DNA of 26,719 bases, from positions 9,221 to 35,939 of the forward strand of contig DIVG01000032.1 in NCBI GenBank assembly GCA_002422425.1. Reading direction: 5' to 3'. A program made the translations under genes and the position numbers. The DNA is from Akkermansiaceae bacterium UBA6138. GTDB lineage: Bacteria; Verrucomicrobiota; Verrucomicrobiia; Verrucomicrobiales; DEV007. This document shows, piece after piece, positions 6,999 to 14,834 of this stretch; the stretch's first letter is position 1; each line of letters starts with the position of its first letter. The notes under the pieces are model-generated. The model was not told the DNA's origin. It searched no databases and was given only the letters and a program-made list of their open reading frames with translations.

Positions 6999-7463
6999 AT
7001 GAACAAAATCCTTCTTGCTCTCGCCCTTACGGCCCTCTCGGCCGCATCCACCACAACTCGCGCGGAGGAAGTGGCCGAAATCACCCTCACCGCTGATAAA
7101 ATTCAATTCATCTTTGACATCAAGGAGTTCTCCGTGAAGCCCGGTCAGAAGGTGAAACTCACCCTTATCAATCCCGCCGACAGCGTCACCCGCCAACCTC
7201 ACAACGTCCTCATCGTGAAACCCGGCAAAAAAGACGTCGTGGGAATGGCCGCCAATAACGCGATGGCCGATCCGACTTTCCTCACGACCAAGCAGGCAGT
7301 TCCTGACTCAGAGGAGATCCTTCACCATTCCAAGCTCGTCCAGGCCGGTGAACAGGATACCATCGAGTTTACAGCTCCGACCGAACCGGGTGACTACCCC
7401 TATATCTGCACCTACCCCGGCCACTGGGCGATCATGAACGGTGTCATGAAGGTGGTCGAGTAA
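6999..7463 (+). CDS. Exported azurin-like type 1 (blue) copper protein
   Basis: This is a small periplasmic electron carrier of 154 residues. A signal peptide (MNKILLALALTALSAAS, cleavage probably near TRA-EE) is followed by a cupredoxin fold. All expected copper ligands are visible at azurin spacing: H68 in QPHNVL, C137 in YICTYPGHW, H142 five residues after the cysteine, and the axial methionine M146 nine residues after it. The C-terminal CTYPGHWAIMNG closely mirrors azurin. It likely shuttles single electrons between respiratory complexes or dehydrogenases in the periplasm. No Shine-Dalgarno sequence precedes the ATG. The gene is monocistronic, bounded by an AT-rich divergent region and a strong terminator. 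Its redox partners are not evident in the window. Confidence 0.93.
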   Translation: MNKILLALALTALSAASTTTRAEEVAEITLTADKIQFIFDIKEFSVKPGQKVKLTLINPADSVTRQPHNVLIVKPGKKDVVGMAANNAMADPTFLTTKQAVPDSEEILHHSKLVQAGEQDTIEFTAPTEPGDYPYICTYPGHWAIMNGVMKVVE

Positions 7464-7499
7464 GCCGCCGTCCTCCCCCACCACCCCTTGGAACCTTTT

Positions 7500-7537
7500 C
7501 CGGAGCGGCTCAGCAAAGCCGCCTCCGGTTTTTTTTT
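7500..7537 (+). terminator. Rho-independent terminator after the azurin-like gene
   Basis: An 11-bp stem with one bulged C (7500-7510 with 7517-7528, six-base loop) is followed by nine Ts (7529-7537). It separates the copper-protein transcript from the convergent eboE gene. Confidence 0.85.
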
Positions 7538-7592
7538 ACCGTGATCGGCCCCGGTCAGAGGGGAGGATCGCGAAGCGGTTCCGGGGAACTCT

Positions 7593-8777
7593 TCAGGCGA
7601 GCCCCCAACGGCGAAATTCTCCGAGGCACCAGTCATATTCGGCCACGAGCTGATCAACCACGTCGCCACTGCGCATCGCCGCAGGCATGACCTCCCATGT
7701 GTAGGTCTCCATTTCGAAGTGCCGGCACCAGCCGGGAGATTGGCCCATCAGGGAAAGGAGACCGCTGATATGCTCCCGGGTATCGGCGAAAAGGGCCTCG
7801 GGATGCGAGTGAATCGGGACGTGGAAATGGACCCGCCACTCTTTCCCCGGATCCAGCGTCGTCTCATGCCAGGCAAAAGCCTCGGGCAGATCTTTGAAGC
7901 GACGAATGACCCGCTCCCCGTCCGAAACGACGACCTGATGCAGATAGACCCCGTCTTCAAACGCGGCTAGTCTTCCCACGGCCTCTTTCGTGGGCTGAAG
8001 CCGCAGAGCCGAGCTGAGGTGGATCTTGCTGATACGGATACCGGCCGAGAGCAAAGCGCCGATGGCTGCGGACGGCTCCTCGAACTCCACCGCGAGGTGG
8101 CAAGTGTCATAGTTCACCCCGACGTTTTGAAGAAGTCGCCCCCTCGCCTCTGCCCCGAGGCCATCGACCAGTTCCTCGAAAAAGGCGACCGTTTCACCGC
8201 TCGTTTCAAAGAGGCCCAGCGGTTCGGGCTCAAGCCCGAGGTGAAGGTCACGGCCGGTCCGGTCGCGAAGCCGCTCGAGGTGGTCGCTGCATAAACGCAG
8301 ATGACGGCAGATTGCCCCGCGCTGCGCGGTGGCGGTCCCGGGCCGGATAAATTCCTTGAACGATCCCGGCAGGGTGCTGACACTGACACTCTCCCCCTCG
8401 GGAGCGAACTGGTCGACCAGGTCAAAGAGGCGATTGGTGTAGGCAAGTCTTTCCGGAGTAGTCCAGTCCGGGGCATAGACCTGCTCCTTGACCCGGCTAC
8501 CGTGAAACGTGCCGTAAGGAAAACCATTGATCGTGAAGACATAGGAATTCGTTTCCTCCAACCAGCGGCGGAACGCATCGCGCAACGACGCATCGGCGGA
8601 CAGCTCTTCGGCAGCGACCGCGCTGAGCCGCAGGCCGATCCCGTATCGCTCATCAGATGCAACTCGTCGGCGCACCGCGTCCGTGTAGGTCCGGAGGCCG
8701 GCAAAAGTCTCCGACCAGGTCTCGCCCCGATGGATGTTAGTGCAATAGCCGAGATCGATTCCGTGTTTTAATCGCAT
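7593..8777 (-). CDS. eboE: EboE-like metabolite traffic protein (xylose-isomerase-like TIM barrel)
   Basis: The 394-residue protein matches the EboE family by its N-terminal LGYCTNIHRGETW and overall length. EboE belongs to the conserved eboABCDEF cluster, implicated in moving a small metabolite precursor across the inner membrane, first studied for scytonemin biosynthesis in cyanobacteria. The fold is a xylose-isomerase-like TIM barrel. Likely metal ligands are E183 (LEPEP), D224 and H227 (NYDTCH) and H253 (KIHLS). No signal peptide is present, so it is probably cytoplasmic. Here it stands alone: the neighbours are a convergent azurin-like gene and a divergent receiver gene, and no eboA-D or eboF gene is within the window. 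The symbol is by homology, and the reaction is unknown even for the family. Confidence 0.82.
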   Translation of the reverse strand: MRLKHGIDLGYCTNIHRGETWSETFAGLRTYTDAVRRRVASDERYGIGLRLSAVAAEELSADASLRDAFRRWLEETNSYVFTINGFPYGTFHGSRVKEQVYAPDWTTPERLAYTNRLFDLVDQFAPEGESVSVSTLPGSFKEFIRPGTATAQRGAICRHLRLCSDHLERLRDRTGRDLHLGLEPEPLGLFETSGETVAFFEELVDGLGAEARGRLLQNVGVNYDTCHLAVEFEEPSAAIGALLSAGIRISKIHLSSALRLQPTKEAVGRLAAFEDGVYLHQVVVSDGERVIRRFKDLPEAFAWHETTLDPGKEWRVHFHVPIHSHPEALFADTREHISGLLSLMGQSPGWCRHFEMETYTWEVMPAAMRSGDVVDQLVAEYDWCLGEFRRWGLA

Positions 8778-8823
8778 CGCGGAAGGGAATCCATACCGGC
8801 CGCCATTGCAAGAGGCGAGGTGC

Positions 8824-8844
8824 GATTCGGGAAACTTCCGAATC
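8824..8844. repeat. Imperfect palindrome in the divergent eboE/receiver intergenic region
   Basis: GATTCGG (8824-8830) pairs with CCGAATC (8838-8844), and the stem extends inward by two more pairs, one of them G-T, leaving a three-base loop. It lies about 50 bases upstream of the promoter for the plus-strand receiver gene and 45 bases from the eboE start, so it could be a shared operator. Confidence 0.35.
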
Positions 8845-8872
8845 AGTCATTCAACGCTGGACATCAGTCCTC

Positions 8873-8900
8873 TTGTATCAAAGATGACAGAGAGTATAAT
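8873..8900 (+). promoter_or_regulatory. Promoter with perfect -10 for the membrane-anchored receiver gene
   Basis: A consensus TATAAT (8895-8900) sits 16 bases after TTGTAT (8873-8878, only 3 of 6 matches). Transcription would begin near 8907, leaving a leader of only about eight bases before the ATG at 8915 and no room for a Shine-Dalgarno sequence. The mRNA would be nearly leaderless. Confidence 0.5.
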
Positions 8901-8914
8901 CCGTCGCTCTTCCC

Positions 8915-9727
8915 ATGACTTTAAACCTCCCCAACGACGAAAGCCCTCTCGAGGCCCCGCCCTTCACCAGCCATTCCGCTATTCTGATCGTTGATGAAGA
9001 TCCTGCCTTCCAGCTTGGACTAAAAACGTTCCTTCGTGAATACGTTGGTTTTGAGAAAATCTTTCTCGCCCGCAACGGACAGGAAGCGATCAATTTAATC
9101 CGCAGGGAACCCTCTATCGACCTGGTCAGCGTCGACTACCGCATGCCGGGGATGAGCGGGATCGAGTTGCTCAGAGCCCTGCGGGGCTTCCTGGATCGGC
9201 CGCTCGCCGCACTCATGATCACCGGCTATCCTTCCGACGAACTTGAGGCCGAGTTCCGCTCCCTCGGAACGGAACACCTCCTCACTTCCCAATTCATCGC
9301 CAAGCCGGTGCAGTTCGAAAAACTGGAACACCTTATCCTGACCGCGCATGATGAAGTCGTCGCGGCACAACAACGGGCTCTGGAGACCGGCGAAGAAGAA
9401 AACGGCGAAGCCGGAAGGGAAAGCGGCGCAAACGATTTCGGACTCATTCTTACAAGGCTTGATCTGCAGTCGGCCCGCCTCGATAAACTGGAGATCGAAC
9501 TGAAAAAGCAACGTGGAAAATGGCGCTCGGATTTCCGGAAAGTGACGCTCCTTCTCCTCGTCCTCTGGGTCGGAGTGAAGCTCGGGCTACTTCAAAAACT
9601 CGAGCCCCACTGGTCTCGAATGAAAGAGGCGATCAGCACCTCGTTTTCTTTCGAAGCACCCCCAGCCCGCTCTCGGTTGTCTGCACCGGCGACGGACGAG
9701 CCGAAGACACCGGTAGCAAGCGACTAG
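8915..9727 (+). CDS. Response-regulator receiver with C-terminal transmembrane anchor
   Basis: The 270-residue protein starts with an intact receiver domain (about 20-145). The acidic residues are in LIVDEDP, the phosphoacceptor D74 in VDYRMPGMSG, the switch T103 in MITGYP, and the conserved K130 in FIAKP. No DNA-binding, GGDEF or phosphatase output domain follows. Instead there is a charged linker (about 150-175), an amphipathic helix (180-208), and a hydrophobic segment of about 18 residues (KVTLLLLVLWVGVKLGLL, about 209-226), then a short tail rich in Pro and Ser. It therefore seems to be a receiver tethered to the inner membrane, perhaps a phosphorylation-controlled scaffold. It ends in a four-base stop overlap (CTAG) with the convergent ThuA-like gene. 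No kinase gene is adjacent. Confidence 0.82.
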   Translation: MTLNLPNDESPLEAPPFTSHSAILIVDEDPAFQLGLKTFLREYVGFEKIFLARNGQEAINLIRREPSIDLVSVDYRMPGMSGIELLRALRGFLDRPLAALMITGYPSDELEAEFRSLGTEHLLTSQFIAKPVQFEKLEHLILTAHDEVVAAQQRALETGEEENGEAGRESGANDFGLILTRLDLQSARLDKLEIELKKQRGKWRSDFRKVTLLLLVLWVGVKLGLLQKLEPHWSRMKEAISTSFSFEAPPARSRLSAPATDEPKTPVASD

Positions 9728-10749
9728 TTCCCCGCCACTTCCGCTTCGCTCGCGGCGGCACGGTCGGCCGGAAGTGCCTCGGGACTAACCCCCGGAAAAG
9801 TCACTTCGCCCGTCGCCGCCCACTCCGTGCCGCGCTTGAGCGTTTCCCGAAATCCCACTCCGGACATGGAGACGACACTGTGGCCGAGAGTCGTGTGAAA
9901 CACGCGCCCCTTACCGTAGGTGATCGTCATCAGAATAGGCTCCCACTCTCCGGAGCCACCGGTCTCCTCGCTGGCAAAGGCAGCCGCGAGCACCGTGAGA
10001 TCACGGGCCGGGCCGCGAAGGCGATCGTAAAGTTCATCCTGGGCATGCATCCACTTCCCCGGGAGTCCTCTCGTAACCGGATGATCCTCCACCTGTGTCT
10101 CAACGATAAACTCGTGCTGCCGACCGTGCGCCCCTCCCCGCCCGGCGGTGGGATCGTTTGTCCACTTACCCCCGCGAATCCGGAGATACGGCCCCGAGAG
10201 TTCACTGCGGCCGCCCCATCCGCCCACTCCGATCATCTCATTGTAGGCTGGCCATTCCGGAAACGCATTGTTCGCCGCGTGAACGGGAACGAACCCGCCC
10301 CCGCCTTTGACATAGGCTTCAAAGGCCTCGCGCACCGGCTCGGGCCAAAGCTCTCCATTGTAGTTCGAGACAACTACATCATAGGCCGCAAAATCGGGAC
10401 GCCACTGTTCCCAGGCCTCTGAGGACCCCTCCTTGTGTTTCGCCAGGTCCGCTTCCCAGGCTTTCATCGCGGCGGCAAAAGTGGCTTTCGCTTCGTCGCT
10501 CTGATCCTGCGGTGCCCTGGGACCTCGCGGAGCCGAAGCCGGACTGGTCGAGACACTCACGGCAAAACGTCCTGATGCTTCGAGGATGGAAACCATAACC
10601 GGTGTGGTCTCGTTCCACGCGTGGTTGTTCTGTCCATCGATGATGAGGACCTTCAACTTTTCCTCACACGTTACTGCAGGGGTAGTAGCGATGATGAGGG
10701 CTGCGGTAAGAAAGGCAAAGGCCGGCTTCCTGAGCGGAAAAGTTTTCAT
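9724..10749 (-). CDS. Exported ThuA-domain protein
   Basis: The 341-residue protein begins with a signal peptide (hydrophobic LTAALIIATTPAV, about 14-26) and continues as a ThuA-like class I glutamine-amidotransferase-type fold. Recognisable segments are KVLIIDGQNNHAW, DVVVSNYNGELW, GGGFVPVHAANNAFPEW and the late HPVTRGLP...DELYDRL region. ThuA-like proteins were named from trehalose utilisation in rhizobia; exported versions are very common in Verrucomicrobia and Planctomycetes, usually with glycan-degradation genes, and their activity is unproven. GGAGGTG lies 14 bases upstream of the ATG, a long but usable spacing. It converges with the receiver gene and lies downstream of the alpha/beta-hydrolase lipoprotein gene with a 74-base gap, so it may or may not share its transcript. 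Confidence 0.85.
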   Translation of the reverse strand: MKTFPLRKPAFAFLTAALIIATTPAVTCEEKLKVLIIDGQNNHAWNETTPVMVSILEASGRFAVSVSTSPASAPRGPRAPQDQSDEAKATFAAAMKAWEADLAKHKEGSSEAWEQWRPDFAAYDVVVSNYNGELWPEPVREAFEAYVKGGGGFVPVHAANNAFPEWPAYNEMIGVGGWGGRSELSGPYLRIRGGKWTNDPTAGRGGAHGRQHEFIVETQVEDHPVTRGLPGKWMHAQDELYDRLRGPARDLTVLAAAFASEETGGSGEWEPILMTITYGKGRVFHTTLGHSVVSMSGVGFRETLKRGTEWAATGEVTFPGVSPEALPADRAAASEAEVAGN

Positions 10750-10823
10750 GGTGAAAGATTACCCACCTCCACAGATTTTTAAAACAGCGAAATCGCGTTT
10801 TTTAAGACCTCAGGAAAAAGATC

Positions 10824-12407
10824 CTAGGGAAGCCTCAGAAGCCGAATAATCTCCGCAATCCCACCGTCGGAGCGATGCACCCCGTGATCCGATCTCGGGA
10901 TGACCACCTCGGAGGCGACTCCCTCCAGATGGGCGCTCGTATAAGCGACGATGCCGTCGCTCGACTTCTCAAGAGCGACACGGGGGCCACTGTTGTTCCC
11001 GATGATTGAGTGATAAGTCACCGCCGGGTTAAGGGGCTTGTTAAGAACTTCCGATGTGGCCCTCGCTTTCGAACCGAGCTGCTCGATCGACGTCATGCGG
11101 TCCCTCGCGAATTCCATTCCCAGCGGAGTCAGCGCGTAAGCGCTTTGACTGATGATCTCGCTTGAGAGCCTGAGGAGATGCGAGGGGACCTCGATGAGAT
11201 CCCCGACCATTCTCGCCGCAGGGTTTTCAGCAATCTTGCTGCCGCGATGCGGCGTGGCGCAGAAAACGACCCGATTCACCTGACTGACAGGCTCAAAGTA
11301 GATCATCTTGCGAAGAACCTCCCGATCCTCCTCCGAGACCTGAAGCTGGCTGATCGGCACTTTAAAAAACTGATTCCACTCGGCGTCCCCGCTTGAGACA
11401 GTGATCGCTTTCGCGAGCAGGCCGCCCATGCTGTGCCCTACGATCGTGATCGGGGCGTCCGGCGCTCCCCGCGAGCGGCGGAACTCAATCATCTGCAGAA
11501 TGGAGTCACGAAGATGCGACGCCAGGTAAGGAATGGGAGCGCCTGTCGGGTAGCCGAAGTTCCAGAATTCATAGCTCTCACGAATCGCCTCGTCACCGTA
11601 AAGCCGGTTGATGGTTTCATTCCATGTTGCGGGGCTAGAGTTGATGCCGTGAACAAACAGGCAGGGCTGCTTCGCCGGGTCAAAGGAGGAGACCCGGTAA
11701 AGCCCGATCCTGTCCGCATACTTGTCAAAACTGAGGAGCGCCCCGAGCCTCTCGAAATCGAACTGACGGTCACGGAAATCCCGCGCCAGCGCCGCCGTGT
11801 AGTTGGCCGAAAGCGGGAAGACCTGCCCGCGGAAGGAAAGAGCACCCTGTTTCGTGGGGTCAATAAGCTCCAGCACCGGTGCCGCAGGCTGATCCAGATT
11901 CAACACTGCCGTGACAGGATACCAAAGACCTGAGGGCCGAATCATCGGATCTGATTCGTCGCGCCGGTGCTTCACCAGGAGCGAGGCCCCCACCCCTTTC
12001 ACGACCGATTCCGAGCGAAGACCGCGACTCACCCTGACAATATCCGCAGGCACGATTTCTTCAATGAGGTGCACATCCTGCACATTGAGCGAATTAACAC
12101 GGAGACTCACCTCCCCCGAGCTGGTGCTCACCGCCGAGGGACGGACCTTGTTTGAAGCCCAGTTGTCGCCGATCTGCACGACAGACCGCCTCACCGCTTC
12201 GTTATAAGCGTCCAGCCCCTGTGCCCCGGGCGATCCCCCGTTCCGAATGGCATCCCAGGTCAGCGATGCCTCGCCCAACTCAATGGGTTGCCGTGAAACC
12301 TTGTTCCACTCTTCGCGCACCTTCACCCGAACGGCACAGGACGGCAGCAACACAAACGCCGCCACCGCCGCGATCAAAGCCCCCATCTTTCGCTGTCTGG
12401 AAATCAT
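10824..12407 (-). CDS. Alpha/beta-hydrolase lipoprotein (lipase/PGAP1-like)
   Basis: The 527-residue protein has a lipoprotein signal: basic n-region, hydrophobic stretch 9-21, and a lipobox LPSC with C24 as the probable lipidated residue. About 210 residues of unknown N-terminal domain precede a serine hydrolase domain. Its oxyanion loop FVHGINSSPATW starts at 251, the nucleophile elbow is VGHSMGG with S326, and the likely acid and base are D484 (SSDGIV) and H508 (RSDHGVH). The PGAP1/triacylglycerol-lipase-like layout suggests an esterase or lipase anchored in the cell envelope, with the substrate unknown. An internal ATG at codon 8 would also leave the lipobox intact. It is divergent from the ExbB-like operon across about 166 bases. 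Confidence 0.85.
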   Translation of the reverse strand: MISRQRKMGALIAAVAAFVLLPSCAVRVKVREEWNKVSRQPIELGEASLTWDAIRNGGSPGAQGLDAYNEAVRRSVVQIGDNWASNKVRPSAVSTSSGEVSLRVNSLNVQDVHLIEEIVPADIVRVSRGLRSESVVKGVGASLLVKHRRDESDPMIRPSGLWYPVTAVLNLDQPAAPVLELIDPTKQGALSFRGQVFPLSANYTAALARDFRDRQFDFERLGALLSFDKYADRIGLYRVSSFDPAKQPCLFVHGINSSPATWNETINRLYGDEAIRESYEFWNFGYPTGAPIPYLASHLRDSILQMIEFRRSRGAPDAPITIVGHSMGGLLAKAITVSSGDAEWNQFFKVPISQLQVSEEDREVLRKMIYFEPVSQVNRVVFCATPHRGSKIAENPAARMVGDLIEVPSHLLRLSSEIISQSAYALTPLGMEFARDRMTSIEQLGSKARATSEVLNKPLNPAVTYHSIIGNNSGPRVALEKSSDGIVAYTSAHLEGVASEVVIPRSDHGVHRSDGGIAEIIRLLRLP

Positions 12408-12573
12408 CTACACCAGCTATAATCGAAACCGTTGCAAAAGCGAACGCCCCTCTTCAACGATTTTCGCCATTTTTTCCTCGAAATTTCCCCGACCACGCGC
12501 CATCGTTTCCCTCCCGCACTGCGGTGGGGGGTAAAAACCGACCTCTCTTTAGTTTCGATACATCACCGACTTC

Positions 12574-13935
12574 ATGAATTTTGCTTGTCCCACTTGTCAC
12601 ATTACGCTCCAGGCTGAGGCCGATCTTGCAGGAAAAACGGTTAAATGTCCCGGATGTTCCACCCGAATTCAGATCCCCGATAACTTCGCCCCACCGCCAC
12701 CGGATGCCGCCCACGACGGCAGCGCCGGCGAGGAGATGGCAGATGAGTACTATGACCAGCTGCCCGAACTGACGGTGCACTCGGGCCACGCCGGAGCGCA
12801 CCCCTCAAACGTCAATGTCTGGATCGCCGGGGGGATCGGGCTCGGCCTGACTTTCGTCTGGTATGTCATCATGTTCCTCTTCCCGAAAACCGAGGCCGGT
12901 GTCGACCCAAGCCTTCCCGGTTACTTGAGACAGCTCTTCTGCGAGCGGGGTGTCACCCAGTATTTCACGACTCTTCTGACCTTCTGGTGCAGCGGTCTTC
13001 TCGTCCTGAAGTGGCTCAACCTGCGCCAGCAGAGGCGTGCCATGCTGATTCAGGCGCTTCCCACCGACATTTCCAGCGAGATCAATACCTCAAATCTCAA
13101 GACGTTCCATGACCACGTCATCAATTTCCCCAAACCCCTTCGCAACACCTACATCGTCAACCGCATCCGCAAAGCCCTGGAGTTCTTTTACGTCCGTCAG
13201 AACAACCCGGAAGTGGCGCAAATGATCACTTCACTCTCCGAAGTGGATGCGGCCAAGGCGAACGGCAGCTACGGCATGGTAAAAGTCTTCCTCTGGGCCA
13301 TCCCCATTATGGGCTTCATCGGAACCGTTGTCGGAATCGGAGCTGCCATCGGCGGCTTCGGGGCCGTCTTCGGAGCAGGCGAGGGCGGCGATATGAGCCA
13401 GATCAAAGAGCCCCTTCTGACCGTTCTCGGGAGCATGGGGGTGGCCTTCGACACCACTCTCCTCGCACTCGTTTTCAGCATCATGCTCAGCTTCCCCGCG
13501 AGTTCGCTGCAGGGACAGGAGGACGACCTCGTCTCCGATGTCGACGAGTATTGCGTCGATCACTTTCTCAAGCGCCTCAATGACGGCGGTGGTGCCTCCA
13601 ATGCCGGGTCCGACCCCGGCCTTCTCAAGGCCATCGGCGATGCCATGGCAGCCAATCAGAAAGACATCATGAGCCGATTCGAGACCGTGCAGAAAGGCAT
13701 GTCAGAGAGCCTCGGCAACCAGACCCGGCAATACGAGAAAGTCGCCGCCGCGATCGAAAAGCAGATGCAGGGAATCGACGATCGCACTGAAAAGTACGAG
13801 AAAAAGCTTGAGAAGTCCCTCGATTCGCAGGTCTCATCTCTTGCCGAAGGCATTCGCAATCTCAATGCCGTTCTCGGTGAATTAAACGGCAAACAAATTG
13901 TGATCCAGAAGAAAAGCTGGTTCAGCCGCGGCTGA
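12574..13935 (+). CDS. ExbB/TolQ/MotA-type channel protein with N-terminal zinc ribbon and coiled-coil tail
   Basis: The 453-residue protein opens with a four-cysteine zinc ribbon (C5, C8, C25, C28; CPTCHI...CPGCST), like the MJ0042-type ribbon, then a Pro/acidic linker. Four hydrophobic segments follow at about 80-103, 130-148, 236-260 and 281-307. The last two contain the MotA/TolQ/ExbB signatures: FIGTVVGIGAAIGGFG and LGSMGVAFDTTLLALVFS, with conserved G-T and T-T residues lining the proposed ion path. After the channel domain, about 90 charged residues (350-440) are predicted helical coiled coil, ending in KSWFSRG. Known family members form a pentamer around two ExbD/MotB-type subunits and use proton or sodium flow to drive rotation. 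The extra ribbon and tail are not in standard ExbB. It is first in a four-gene operon; no Shine-Dalgarno sequence precedes its ATG. Confidence 0.88.
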   Translation: MNFACPTCHITLQAEADLAGKTVKCPGCSTRIQIPDNFAPPPPDAAHDGSAGEEMADEYYDQLPELTVHSGHAGAHPSNVNVWIAGGIGLGLTFVWYVIMFLFPKTEAGVDPSLPGYLRQLFCERGVTQYFTTLLTFWCSGLLVLKWLNLRQQRRAMLIQALPTDISSEINTSNLKTFHDHVINFPKPLRNTYIVNRIRKALEFFYVRQNNPEVAQMITSLSEVDAAKANGSYGMVKVFLWAIPIMGFIGTVVGIGAAIGGFGAVFGAGEGGDMSQIKEPLLTVLGSMGVAFDTTLLALVFSIMLSFPASSLQGQEDDLVSDVDEYCVDHFLKRLNDGGGASNAGSDPGLLKAIGDAMAANQKDIMSRFETVQKGMSESLGNQTRQYEKVAAAIEKQMQGIDDRTEKYEKKLEKSLDSQVSSLAEGIRNLNAVLGELNGKQIVIQKKSWFSRG

Positions 13936-13959
13936 TTCTGTCCCCATTTTCTTTCATTC

Positions 13960-14793
13960 ATGGCTAAACGAGCAAGAGATTCAGGGGGAAGCGTCAATCT
14001 GTTCCCTTTCCTGAGTATCCTCATCTGCATCATCGGGTGCCTCACCCTCATCATCGTGGTGATTAACCTCATCGCGATGAGCAAGGGCGAAGGCCGCACC
14101 AGTGAGGAAGTGGAGCGTGCCCGCGAGTATGTCCTGCTGGAGAAAGAGAAAGAAGAAAAGCAGAAAGAGCAGGATAAGCTCCGTCAGCTCATCGAGAACC
14201 TCATCCAACAGAACAAAGATATCATTACGGCGCGCGACAAGCTCGTAATGCTCAAGAAGATGCTCGAAAATCAGGAGGAGATCGATAAAAGCCGCGAGGA
14301 ACTGATTGCCAAGTTTAACCTGCTCCAGACCACCAACAAAAAGCTCGTCGCCGACGAGAAGTTTTTGCAGGAGGAGATCAAGAAAAAGGAAGAAGAAATT
14401 GCCAAGCGCGGCACCCCTCCCGAGCCCGCCGCCCTGCGCGTCCGGCCAAGCGGCAGCAGCGCTTCGACCCGCCCCTTCTTTGCCGAGATCTCCGACCGCG
14501 GCGTCTACCTCCACCGGAGCCTGACACAGGAGCCAACCTCCATTCCCATCGCCTCGCTCAGCCAGAGCGAGGATTTTATCAACTTCCTCAAGCTCATCGC
14601 CTCGCAACCCTACAATCGCCTCATCTTCCTCGTCAGGGGCTCGCCGGGGGCGGTCAAGACGCTCAACGAAGCCTCCGCTCTCGTCTCGGGCTACAACCGT
14701 GCGAACGGCACTGAATTGATTCCCGGGCGCCTCCCCCTCCCCGGCGAAGGCAAAGTCGACCTGCAAATGTTCGCCCAGTTTCTTGAGCCCTGA
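13960..14793 (+). CDS. ExbD/TolR-like single-pass coiled-coil protein A (no transmembrane aspartate)
   Basis: The 277-residue protein has a short cytoplasmic N-terminus, one transmembrane helix (about 14-38, NLFPFLSILICIIGCLTLI), a long charged coiled coil (48-150, rich in E and K) and a C-terminal alpha/beta domain (about 170-277) with RLIFLVRGSPGAVKTL. This is the topology of ExbD/TolR/MotB stator partners. Where those proteins carry a proton-binding aspartate, this one has S19: its helix aligns with the partner encoded next by the shared glycine (G26 with G25), putting S19 opposite D18. No OmpA-like peptidoglycan-binding motif is obvious. It starts 24 bases after the ExbB-like gene with a pyrimidine-rich leader and no Shine-Dalgarno sequence. 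Function in ion flow is inference; membrane and coiled-coil content is seen directly. Confidence 0.78.
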   Translation: MAKRARDSGGSVNLFPFLSILICIIGCLTLIIVVINLIAMSKGEGRTSEEVERAREYVLLEKEKEEKQKEQDKLRQLIENLIQQNKDIITARDKLVMLKKMLENQEEIDKSREELIAKFNLLQTTNKKLVADEKFLQEEIKKKEEEIAKRGTPPEPAALRVRPSGSSASTRPFFAEISDRGVYLHRSLTQEPTSIPIASLSQSEDFINFLKLIASQPYNRLIFLVRGSPGAVKTLNEASALVSGYNRANGTELIPGRLPLPGEGKVDLQMFAQFLEP

Positions 14794-14834
14794 CAAAGCT
14801 CCCCTAATTTCATCCTTTCCCCCCTCGACCAACC

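Noticed and set aside
10775..10810. Intrinsic terminator between the hydrolase and ThuA-like genes
   Set aside because: The hairpin GCGAAATCGC has only a three- to four-base stem; the flanking T and A runs alone are not enough.
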